Source: Legionellales bacterium UBA4722 (GTDB taxonomy: Bacteria; Pseudomonadota; Gammaproteobacteria; DSM-16500). Taken from it: 12,597 bases of DNA. Of the stretch, positions 1-5,421 are shown piece by piece. The DNA is taken from contig DHJK01000215.1 in assembly GCA_002404295.1 (NCBI GenBank), positions 1 through 12,597 on the forward strand, given 5' to 3'. Position 1 is the first letter of the stretch; each line of letters begins with the position of its first letter. The notes under the pieces are model-generated. The model was given only the letters and a program-made list of their open reading frames with translations. It did not search any database and was not told the origin of the DNA. The position numbers and the translations under genes were made by a program.

Positions 1-75
1 GATAGTTTTGTTGGACTCGACCTGACTCCACGCTGCCTGGTAACGCCGGAGCTGCAAACGAAATATGCCTTATAA
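1..75 (+). CDS. Possible 3' end of an unidentified + strand gene (partial)
   Basis: Frame 1 is open from the window edge to a TAA at 73-75 and encodes 24 residues ending in LVTPELQTKYAL. The other two plus frames close within the first 25 bases. This stretch is visibly richer in G and C than the AT-rich spacer after it, which fits coding sequence. Two minus frames are also open here, so the call is weak. I do not recognise a family. If real, the gene converges on dapF, and 76-219 is the spacer between their ends. That spacer is AT-rich, and I see no convincing hairpin terminator in it. Confidence 0.35.
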   Translation, partial: DSFVGLDLTPRCLVTPELQTKYAL

Positions 76-219
76 ACATCATAAAAAAAATGATTATAAT
101 ATTTGTGATATTTTCATTATGTATTTTGTGCTTTTTCATCGAATAAAAAATCCTTTTTAACTTCGTGAAATAATACTATAGTCGGCTGGGTAAATGACAG
201 TTTTAAAATTTGCAAATAA

Positions 220-1047
220 TTAAATAAAGTACGTACCAGAAAATACTCGCGTAGCAGAGCCAGATAGAATGACAGGAGAGTTGTCACCCGCCCACTCGAC
301 TAATAAATTTCCATAAGTTAGTTCGACGTTAACTTTGTGATCTAATCCATGATTGAGAATACCGGCAACGACTGCCGCGCATGCATTGCTTCCGCAAGCA
401 AAAGTTTCACCTGCGCCACGTTCAAAAGTACGTAAGCGAATATGTTGTGGATTAACAATTTCCATAAAACCCACATTTGTACCTTTGGGGAAAGTAGCAT
501 GCGTTGCAATTTTTAATCCTATAGCTGAAACAGGGGCTTCATTAATGGACGGCACGTGCAAAATTGCATGCGGATTACCCATGGAAAGAACGGTGAAGGT
601 TAAAGAAGGCGTTGAAGGATCTATAAAGATTTCATAGTGTTTTGATATTTTTTCAGCCATAAAAGGAATTTTTTTAGGCTCAAAACAAGGGGTGCACATA
701 GCGACTTCAATACGATCATAGTTATGAATAATGGCATTAACAAGACCGGATACAGTTTCCAGAGTTAGCGATTTTTTTTGAGTGAGTTGTTCTTCATGCA
801 CAAATCGTGCCATGCAGCGCATGCCATTGCCGCATTGTTCTGCTTCACTGCCATCGGCATTAAAGATGCGACAGGCGAAATCAGCATTCGATGATTTTGT
901 AATTAATAACAATTGATCGAAGCCAATACCTAAATGCCGGTCGGCAAGCAAACTGATGGGGATTTTTTTAATATCTATAGCCTGATTAATTGCATCGACG
1001 ACTATAAAATCATTGCCAAGACCGTGCATTTTGCAAAATGTAAACAT
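220..1047 (-). CDS. dapF: Diaminopimelate epimerase
   Basis: DapF interconverts LL- and meso-2,6-diaminopimelate in the cytosol. This is the last step before lysine synthesis and supplies meso-DAP for peptidoglycan. At 275 residues it matches the E. coli protein (274). Visible signatures are the N-terminal KMHGLGNDFIVVD, NADGSEAEQCGNGMRC with the first catalytic Cys at 72, SMGNPH near 155-160, and ERGAGETFACGSNAC with the second catalytic Cys at 218. These two cysteines form the two-base, cofactor-independent mechanism of the family. The gene starts 5 bases after the lptM stop, so it is probably co-transcribed with pgi and lptM. The Shine-Dalgarno match (GGAAAC, inside the end of lptM) is weak, which suggests translational coupling. 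The identification is secure. Confidence 0.97.
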   Translation of the reverse strand: MFTFCKMHGLGNDFIVVDAINQAIDIKKIPISLLADRHLGIGFDQLLLITKSSNADFACRIFNADGSEAEQCGNGMRCMARFVHEEQLTQKKSLTLETVSGLVNAIIHNYDRIEVAMCTPCFEPKKIPFMAEKISKHYEIFIDPSTPSLTFTVLSMGNPHAILHVPSINEAPVSAIGLKIATHATFPKGTNVGFMEIVNPQHIRLRTFERGAGETFACGSNACAAVVAGILNHGLDHKVNVELTYGNLLVEWAGDNSPVILSGSATRVFSGTYFI

Positions 1048-1052
1048 AGCGT

Positions 1053-1169
1053 TTAGTTTCCAGTAGGCGGTGTGTTGGTTGCGCTATCCTCAGGCAAATA
1101 TAAATGACCAGATTGTCCGCAACTTGCAAGCATACAACAAAGAATAAAAAAGATAAGATACTTTATCAT
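1053..1169 (-). CDS. lptM: Small LptM-type (YifL) lipoprotein, 38 aa
   Basis: This short gene fills the gap between pgi and dapF. It starts MIKYLIFFILCCMLASC, a lipoprotein signal peptide with lipobox LASC (lipidated Cys at 17). It continues CGQSGHLYLPED, which matches the CGxxGxLYxP motif of E. coli LptM (formerly YifL). The rest is a short polar, Thr/Pro-containing tail ending TPPTGN. LptM is an outer-membrane lipoprotein that binds LptD and helps it mature in the LPS transport machine. Its ATG overlaps the pgi stop as ATGA, and dapF follows 5 bases after its TAA. The lptM-dapF adjacency is also found in E. coli, which supports the call. At 38 residues it is shorter than the E. coli protein, mostly in the C-terminal tail. 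The role is inferred from the motif and the neighbourhood. Confidence 0.88.
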   Translation of the reverse strand: MIKYLIFFILCCMLASCGQSGHLYLPEDSATNTPPTGN

Positions 1170-2809
1170 GAATTTTTCCTCAGCTTTTTATAATGCTGTA
1201 TGAGCCCTTCAGTTGAAGAATCATGGGATGTTTTACCTTCTGAATTCAAGGCGGCCAAAATAGGAGGTAATAAATCTTTTCCTAGCTCAACACCCCATTG
1301 ATCAAAAGAATTGATATCCCAGATAGCGCCTTGGACAAATGTTTTATGTTCATAGAGTGCGATTAAAGCGCCCAGATTATAGGGTGTTAATTTATCAAGA
1401 AATATAAGGTTGCTTGGCCTGTTTCCTGGTATCACTTTATGTTTTGCAAGTTGTTCACGCTCTTTTGCCGTGCCCTTTTCAAGAGGTAATTCTGCTAAAG
1501 CTTCTTCATAGGATTTGCCTTGCATGAGCGCTTGCGCTTGGCTTAATCCGCTGCCGACCAAAATAGCATGATGGTGATCAAATTCGTCTTTTCCTGTTCC
1601 TACTAAAATAAAATCAACAGGAATTAAGTGATTGCCTTGATGAAATAATTGATGAAAAGCATGCTGCCCATTACAGCCTTGTTCACCCAAAATAACAGGG
1701 CCTGTTAAAAAATCTATAGTTTCTCCAGCCTGTGTAATGCTTTTCCCGTTGCTTTCCATGTCCAACTGTTGAATATGCGAACGTAGATAATGCAAAGGAT
1801 GGGAGTACGGAACGATTGCATGATGCGTTGTGTCAAAAAAATTAATATACCAAATGCTGAGCAATCCCATAAGCACAGGCATATTGTGAGTTAATTCGGC
1901 ATGTTGAAAATGTTGATCCATGGCATGAGCGCCAGCAAGGAACTCTGAAAAATGGTTCATGCCAATCAGTAATGCTAACGGTAATCCTATCGCTGACCAA
2001 ATAGAATAACGTCCACCCACCCAATCCCATAGCTCAAAGATATTGTCTTTGGCAATACCAAAGGCAAGTGCTTTTTCAATGGCAGCTGTGATGGCAATAA
2101 AATGAGGTGTAACATCTTGGGTCTTGAGTTGGGTTTGTAACCAAGCTTTAAGTGTTGCTGCATTGGTCATGGTTTCCAGTGTGGTGAATGATTTAGATGA
2201 AATGATAAATAAGGTAGATTCAGGGTCAAGCTGCTTTAATATTGCATGTAAATGCGCACTATCGATATTGGAAATAAAATGACAGCGTAAATCCTCTTGC
2301 GCAAAATCAGCGAGTGCTTGAGACGCCATTAAAGGACCTAAATGTGAGCCGCCAATGCCAATATTCACAATATCGCGTATCGGTTTGCCTGTGATGCCGG
2401 TCCAAGTTTTGTTACGGACTTGATCTGTGAATTGTCGCATTTTATCTAACGTGGCATGTATAGCCGGGATAATATTTTGACCTTTAACGAAGACAGATTG
2501 CGTCTTCGGTGTGCGTAAGGCGGTATGCAGGGCAGGACGTTTTTCTGTGCTATTAATCGTAGCACCTGAAAATAATTCATTGATTTTATGGGGTAACTGC
2601 GCGGCCCTTGCTAACTGCTCTAATAATTGAACGGTTTCTGTTGTGATTTTATTCTTTGAATAATCTAGTAAAATTTCACCCAGCGATAAGGAGAAGCGGG
2701 AAAAACGCTCTGAGTCTTGGCTAAACCAATCTTGCATGCGACAGGGAGCAATCATTTTTTCATGAGCTTGTAGTGCTTGCCATTCTGCTCGCTCAGTTAA
2801 TTTGTTCAT
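1166..2809 (-). CDS. pgi: Glucose-6-phosphate isomerase
   Basis: Pgi interconverts glucose 6-phosphate and fructose 6-phosphate in the cytosol, linking glycolysis, gluconeogenesis and sugar-nucleotide synthesis. The 547-residue product is almost the same length as E. coli Pgi (549) and is similar throughout. The phosphate-binding loop GIGGSHLGP lies at 151-159 and SSKSFTTLETMTNA at 204-217. A family signature, FELWDWVGGRYSIWSAIGL, is at 258-276. Catalytic residues are Glu352 (MESNGK), His383 (GQHAF) and Lys511 (GVELGK), the counterparts of E. coli E355, H386 and K514. The start is the first Met of the conserved N-terminus. No good Shine-Dalgarno precedes it on this strand. The stop overlaps the lptM start by ATGA, so pgi is the first gene of a pgi-lptM-dapF unit. 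Confidence 0.97.
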   Translation of the reverse strand: MNKLTERAEWQALQAHEKMIAPCRMQDWFSQDSERFSRFSLSLGEILLDYSKNKITTETVQLLEQLARAAQLPHKINELFSGATINSTEKRPALHTALRTPKTQSVFVKGQNIIPAIHATLDKMRQFTDQVRNKTWTGITGKPIRDIVNIGIGGSHLGPLMASQALADFAQEDLRCHFISNIDSAHLHAILKQLDPESTLFIISSKSFTTLETMTNAATLKAWLQTQLKTQDVTPHFIAITAAIEKALAFGIAKDNIFELWDWVGGRYSIWSAIGLPLALLIGMNHFSEFLAGAHAMDQHFQHAELTHNMPVLMGLLSIWYINFFDTTHHAIVPYSHPLHYLRSHIQQLDMESNGKSITQAGETIDFLTGPVILGEQGCNGQHAFHQLFHQGNHLIPVDFILVGTGKDEFDHHHAILVGSGLSQAQALMQGKSYEEALAELPLEKGTAKEREQLAKHKVIPGNRPSNLIFLDKLTPYNLGALIALYEHKTFVQGAIWDINSFDQWGVELGKDLLPPILAALNSEGKTSHDSSTEGLIQHYKKLRKNS

Positions 2810-2847
2810 GGGTATTTTTAGGAGGAAAACATAAGTTTGGGATGGGT

Positions 2848-2876
2848 AGGATACCCGATTTTAGATATTGCATCAA
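2848..2876 (-). promoter_or_regulatory. Candidate sigma70 promoter for pgi-lptM-dapF
   Basis: On the minus strand TTGATG (2876-2871) is followed by a 17-base spacer and TATCCT (2853-2848). Each hexamer matches the consensus at four of six positions. Transcription would begin near 2841, giving a leader of about 30 bases before the pgi ATG at 2809. The element overlaps a candidate promoter for the divergent zapB-like gene, so the two may compete. It is assigned by eye only. Confidence 0.4.
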
Positions 2877-2897
2877 TGAGCTTAATCGGAGTAAGAT
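2868..2897 (+). promoter_or_regulatory. Candidate promoter for the zapB-like/zapA/ygfA cluster
   Basis: TTGCAT (2868-2873) and TAAGAT (2892-2897) are separated by 18 bases and lie upstream of the start at 2933. The spacing is acceptable and the hexamers are moderate matches. The site overlaps the candidate pgi promoter on the other strand. The divergent spacer 2810-2932 must hold promoters for both directions, which is the main support. Confidence 0.3.
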
Positions 2898-2932
2898 AGA
2901 TCCAATTTAAGCGAGCCAGAAGGGTTTTTATC

Positions 2933-3136
2933 ATGGAAGAGCTGTTTTTACACCTAGAGTCACGTATTCAAAAACTGCTACAAAAATCTGCACACATTAA
3001 AGCCTCGAATCAGTCTATACAACAAGGCACGCGGTCATTGGCTGAAGAGAATGAACGGCTTTTAACAAAACATAAAGGTGTTGTCACTCAGATTGAAAAT
3101 ATGGTTATGCGTCTTAAGACGCTTGAGGGAGTGTAA
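2933..3136 (+). CDS. ZapB-like coiled-coil protein (TIGR02449-type), 67 aa
   Basis: The 67-residue product is almost entirely predicted coiled coil. It has spaced Leu/Ile/Met positions in LFLHLESRIQKLLQK and again in LAEENERLL and IENMVMRLKTLEGV, and it has no membrane segment or signal peptide. Small proteins of this type, often named TIGR02449 family or ZapB-like, are encoded just upstream of zapA in many gammaproteobacteria. This placement suggests a cytosolic partner in Z-ring organisation, but that function is inferred from context. The ATG is preceded by an AGAAGGG ribosome-binding site, and the stop overlaps the first zapA ATG (TAATG), indicating coupling. I give no gene symbol because it is not clearly an orthologue of E. 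coli ZapB. Confidence 0.85.
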   Translation: MEELFLHLESRIQKLLQKSAHIKASNQSIQQGTRSLAEENERLLTKHKGVVTQIENMVMRLKTLEGV

Positions 3137-3459
3137 TGATGAATGACACAGCGGATATCTCCATTGAACTCATGGGCAAAATGTACCAAATTAAATGTCC
3201 AGAAACAGAAGTCAATGCATTGCAACGTGCTGCGCAGTATCTTGAAGAAAAAATGCGTTTAACGCGTGAGTCTGGTATTTTAAATTTTGATAAAGTTGCG
3301 ATTATTACGGCATTGAATGTAGCGCATCAATTGTTAATATTAGAGCAGCAAAAAAACCAGCATGCACATGTGGTGAGCAATCGTTTGACTGAATTACAAA
3401 ATAAAATTGAATATGCACTAGCGCAGAATAAACAAATGGAGTTGCTGCCTGCAGAATAA
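3136..3459 (+). CDS. zapA: Cell division protein ZapA
   Basis: ZapA binds FtsZ in the cytosol and cross-links protofilaments at the division site. The product is 107 residues (109 in E. coli). An N-terminal beta-rich head contains ISIELMGKMYQIKCP and a helix with ALQRAAQYLEEKM. Next come the conserved VAIITALNVAHQLL helix (about 53-66) and a C-terminal coiled coil, QNKIEYALAQNKQ. The gene overlaps the preceding ZapB-like gene by one base (TAATG). Either of two adjacent ATGs (3136 or 3139) could be used, a difference of one residue. The following ygfA is only 19 bases away by its first ATG, so the 6S RNA gene usually found between these two genes is absent here. Confidence 0.93.
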   Translation: MMNDTADISIELMGKMYQIKCPETEVNALQRAAQYLEEKMRLTRESGILNFDKVAIITALNVAHQLLILEQQKNQHAHVVSNRLTELQNKIEYALAQNKQMELLPAE

Positions 3460-3478
3460 AGATGACATTCGAAAGAGT

Positions 3479-4018
3479 ATGCAAGCGACGCGTCGTGCTG
3501 TAACAGCTTCAGAAGCGAGTGCGGCAGGACTGGCAGCTAAGCAATTATTAGTATCAAATCCCCTGTTTCAGACAAGCCAACATATTGCGTGTTATTTCAG
3601 TCAAAACGATGAGTTTGATTGTGAGTCTATTATTCATGAAATTTGGCGGGTGGGGAAAATATGTTATTTGCCTGTGTTGTCTGGTAACTATCTAGAGTTT
3701 GCTGTTTATCTTTCAGATCAGCCTTTGCGTTTAAATCGCTATCATATTTTGGAGCCGGAAAGTGGTGAGAAGTTCGCTGCGAAAAAATTAGATTTGGTCA
3801 TTGTTCCGTTGGTTGCGTTTGATCTCCGGGGGCATCGGGTGGGGATGGGCGGTGGGTATTATGATCGGACGTTTGCATTTAGGCGGCAGCGTGCTACTGA
3901 TAAGCCATTTTTATTAGGCTTAGGATATGAGTTGCAGAAGGTTGATGCGGTTCCAGATAATCCTTGGGATGTTGTGTTGGATGGGGTGCTGACGGAAGAA
4001 GACTTATTTATTCTCTGA
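3479..4018 (+). CDS. ygfA: 5-formyltetrahydrofolate cyclo-ligase (MTHFS)
   Basis: The enzyme uses ATP to convert 5-formyl-THF to 5,10-methenyl-THF in the cytosol, salvaging a folate by-product. The signature GMGGGYYDR is at 122-130, preceded by LDLVIVPLVAFD. The RRAVT near the N-terminus matches the family RRALT motif, and the length (179) is near normal (182 in E. coli). The first ATG (3479) may not be the true start. The same frame is open upstream and reads NKDDIRKS, which resembles the extra basic N-terminus of relatives. A CTG at 3449 lies 7 bases after GGAG (3438-3441), and an ATT lies at 3467. Using CTG would add ten residues and overlap the zapA end. The function is secure and the start is uncertain. 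Confidence 0.93.
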   Translation: MQATRRAVTASEASAAGLAAKQLLVSNPLFQTSQHIACYFSQNDEFDCESIIHEIWRVGKICYLPVLSGNYLEFAVYLSDQPLRLNRYHILEPESGEKFAAKKLDLVIVPLVAFDLRGHRVGMGGGYYDRTFAFRRQRATDKPFLLGLGYELQKVDAVPDNPWDVVLDGVLTEEDLFIL

Positions 4019-4055
4019 ATAACTAAAAAGAATTTACCTAAAAGAATCAAGCGCT

Positions 4056-4131
4056 GCTTAAGATATACCTCTCCCGCAATTACGTTCAATTTTCTTGTGA
4101 AAGCCTAGGGCGGGAGAAGTATATCTTAGGC
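4056..4131. repeat. Inverted repeat (22-base arms) downstream of ygfA
   Basis: The arms at 4056-4077 (starting GCTTAAGATATACC) and 4110-4131 (ending GTATATCTTAGGC) are complementary at 20 of 22 positions around a 32-base loop. The inner ends CTCCCGC and GCGGGAG are perfect. The element shares CTCTCCCGCAATTA and GGGCGGGAGAAG with the larger palindromic element at 5202-5395, so the two appear to belong to one repeat family. It is probably non-coding. A role as an RNA hairpin at the end of the ygfA transcript is possible. Confidence 0.75.
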
Positions 4132-4181
4132 AAGTTTATAAAACAGTGAATCTCTTAAAAGTAAATCACGATTATTACTAT

Positions 4182-4232
4182 AGCAGCGTTGAAAGACTAG
4201 GTTGCTTCGCTCACGCTCGCAATGACGAGGAT
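4182..4232 (+). repeat. Dispersed intergenic repeat, single copy (family also at 11391-11550)
   Basis: This stretch runs from AGCAGCGTTGAAAGACTAGG to CTCGCAATGACGAGGAT. It matches the reverse complement of 11408-11459 almost base for base, with one substitution (CTCACG against CTCGCG) and one missing A. A third, same-direction copy of the core is at 11493-11532. The core GCTTCGCTCxCGCTCGCAATGACGAGG is typical of short repeats scattered between genes in some intracellular proteobacteria; that comparison is from memory. The copy is single-armed, unlike the paired copy near the right edge. Confidence 0.8.
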
Positions 4233-4267
4233 GAAGTGAGCAGTGAGGCTCACTTCCCTTCTTTTTT
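4233..4267 (+). terminator. Candidate terminator hairpin for zapB-like/zapA/ygfA
   Basis: GAAGTGAGC (4233-4241) and GCTCACTTC (4248-4256) form a perfect 9-base stem with a 6-base loop. They are followed by CCTTCTTTTTT, which serves as a T-rich tail. The hairpin lies 215 bases past the ygfA stop, beyond two repeats, so it would end a long 3' untranslated region. The tail is not an uninterrupted T run, which limits confidence. Confidence 0.45.
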
Positions 4268-4283
4268 ATTTAAAAAAGAAGGG
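4256..4283. repeat. AT-rich palindrome between convergent ygfA and dsbA-like genes
   Basis: The 12-base arms at 4256-4267 (CCCTTCTTTTTT) and 4272-4283 are perfectly complementary around ATTT. The palindrome abuts the hairpin at 4233-4256 and lies 26 bases beyond the stop of the minus-strand dsbA-like gene. It may help terminate transcription in either direction, although no classic U-tract follows it on the minus strand. Confidence 0.55.
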
Positions 4284-4309
4284 GGGAGTTTTTAGAGTTG
4301 AAAAAAGAC

Positions 4310-5098
4310 TTAGCCGCCGATCTTTTTGAGCACATCATTCAATTGCGCTGCAGTGATTTGCCCAGGAATGAAAGCAATCGCTTCGGGTTTTGTGCTGGTT
4401 GATACATCACTCTTAGCGATAAAGAAAACAGGTGTGAACATGATTTCTAAATTTTTAGCTAATTGATAGTTGGTTTTAATTTGTTGATCGACTGCTTTGC
4501 TTTTCATGCCAATCTTTAATTGATCAACATTTAAGCCAGCGCTTTTAGCGATATCATAAATAGCGCTTTCTGTTAATGGTTCTGTTTTGGAGCTCATTAA
4601 TGCCAAATGAAAGGGGAAATATTTTCCTTGCATGTTTGCAGCTAAAGCAGCTCGGGTTGCAACTTCTGACATAGGTCCACGGATAGGGAATTCTTTTAAA
4701 ACAACGCGAACGTTAGGGTTGGTTTTAAGAACGCTATCCAAGGTGGCTGTCATGTCAATACAGTGAGGGCATTGATAGTCAAAGAATTCGACAACGGTGA
4801 CCGCGCCTTTTGGGTTGCCTGCGACTGGGTCTGTTGTTTGGTGAAATAATTCGTTAGCAAATTTAGGTGCGTTTTTTTGAATGCTTTCAAACTTTTTGGA
4901 TTGATCAGCAATTTGTTTTTGTTGATAACCTTGTAAGGATTGAATCATAATTTCAGGATTTTGCATTATGTAATCACGAACAACACCTTCAATTTGTTTT
5001 TTTTGTGCGGGGCTTACGGTGTCGGTGGGTGCGCTGATGGCGGCGCCTGAGGTTAGCAAACACGCCAAGCCTAGGGTAATCATTTGGTTCATTTTCAT
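4310..5098 (-). CDS. DsbA-family thiol-disulfide protein, Com1/DsbA2-like
   Basis: This is a periplasmic or envelope thiol-disulfide oxidoreductase of 262 residues. It has a signal peptide (hydrophobic MITLGLACLLTSGAA, probable cleavage after AISA near residue 23). A helical N-terminal region of about 24-90 (QIEGVVRDYIMQNPEIM) resembles the dimerisation extension of Legionella DsbA2 and Coxiella Com1. A thioredoxin-like domain begins at VTVVEFFDYQCPHC, with the active site CPHC at 110-113 and a cis-Pro at 223 (FTPVFF). The residue before the cis-Pro is Thr, as in many DsbC/DsbG-like and DsbA2 proteins, so both oxidase and isomerase activity are possible. AAGGAT six bases before the ATG is a good ribosome-binding site. 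The gene stands alone, converging on ygfA. The cysteine before LLTSG does not sit in a proper lipobox. Confidence 0.88.
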   Translation of the reverse strand: MKMNQMITLGLACLLTSGAAISAPTDTVSPAQKKQIEGVVRDYIMQNPEIMIQSLQGYQQKQIADQSKKFESIQKNAPKFANELFHQTTDPVAGNPKGAVTVVEFFDYQCPHCIDMTATLDSVLKTNPNVRVVLKEFPIRGPMSEVATRAALAANMQGKYFPFHLALMSSKTEPLTESAIYDIAKSAGLNVDQLKIGMKSKAVDQQIKTNYQLAKNLEIMFTPVFFIAKSDVSTSTKPEAIAFIPGQITAAQLNDVLKKIGG

Positions 5099-5130
5099 GG
5101 GATATCCTTAACTTAATCTAAAGAGAAGTT

Positions 5131-5159
5131 ACGTTAAAGTAGCGTGGGGTTAAAGTCAA
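5131..5159 (-). promoter_or_regulatory. Candidate promoter for the Com1/DsbA2-like gene
   Basis: On the minus strand TTGACT (5159-5154) matches the -35 consensus at five of six positions. It is followed after 17 bases by a poor -10, TAACGT (5136-5131). The leader to the ATG at 5098 would be about 26 bases. The strong -35 and correct placement support it; the weak -10 leaves doubt. Confidence 0.35.
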
Positions 5160-5201
5160 GATTATTGGGGGTTTTTGTAAATTCAGCTCTCCTATGTGTT
5201 A

Positions 5202-5395
5202 TTCCCTGCTATGGCGCTATTGATCGAACTCCTTCTCCCGCCCATTGGAGATGATTAAGTCGCTATTCTTAATTGCGGGGAGGGTCGGGGAGAGGGGAAA
5301 TCAGTGGTTTTCCCTCTCCCGCAATTAAGATAGGTGTACTTGTACACTTTAAGGGGCGGGAGAAGGAGTTCGATTAGTAGCGCCATAACAGGGAA
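5202..5395. repeat. MITE-like palindromic element with 42-base terminal inverted repeats and a nested stem
   Basis: The ends at 5202-5243 and 5354-5395 are inverted copies matching at 39 of 42 positions (TTCCCTGxTATGGCGCTA ... CTCCTTCTCCCGCCC). A second perfect 13-base inverted pair is nested inside (TCTTAATTGCGGG at 5267-5279, complement at 5318-5330). A third small palindrome, GTGTACTTGTACAC, is at 5334-5347. The element has no transposase and no convincing gene. It occupies most of the spacer between dsbA-like and cca. I see no clear target-site duplication. It shares CTCTCCCGCAATTA and GGGCGGGAGAAG with the repeat at 4056-4131. It may also act as the 3' end of the cca operon transcript. 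Confidence 0.8.
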
Positions 5396-5421
5396 ATGAC
5401 ATTTTTGGGAGGCGTTGATAA

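Noticed and set aside
353..637. Plus-strand 94-codon frame opposite dapF, and similar opposite-strand frames within cca, gcdH, corC and the FAD oxidoreductase
   Set aside because: They are antisense shadows of well-identified genes, lack ribosome-binding sites and have no recognisable domains.
2837..2910. Short reading frames after a strong AGGAGG (2820-2825) on the plus strand, starting at TTG 2837 or ATG 2842 (20-22 codons)
   Set aside because: The spacing from AGGAGG is too long (11 and 16 bases), the peptides resemble nothing, and the frames overlap both divergent promoters. The AGGAGG is probably incidental.
4019..4309. Possible small RNA or relocated 6S RNA in the repeat-rich gap after ygfA
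   Set aside because: The gap is accounted for by two repeats and two hairpins. I see no 6S-like long bulged helix and no good promoter.
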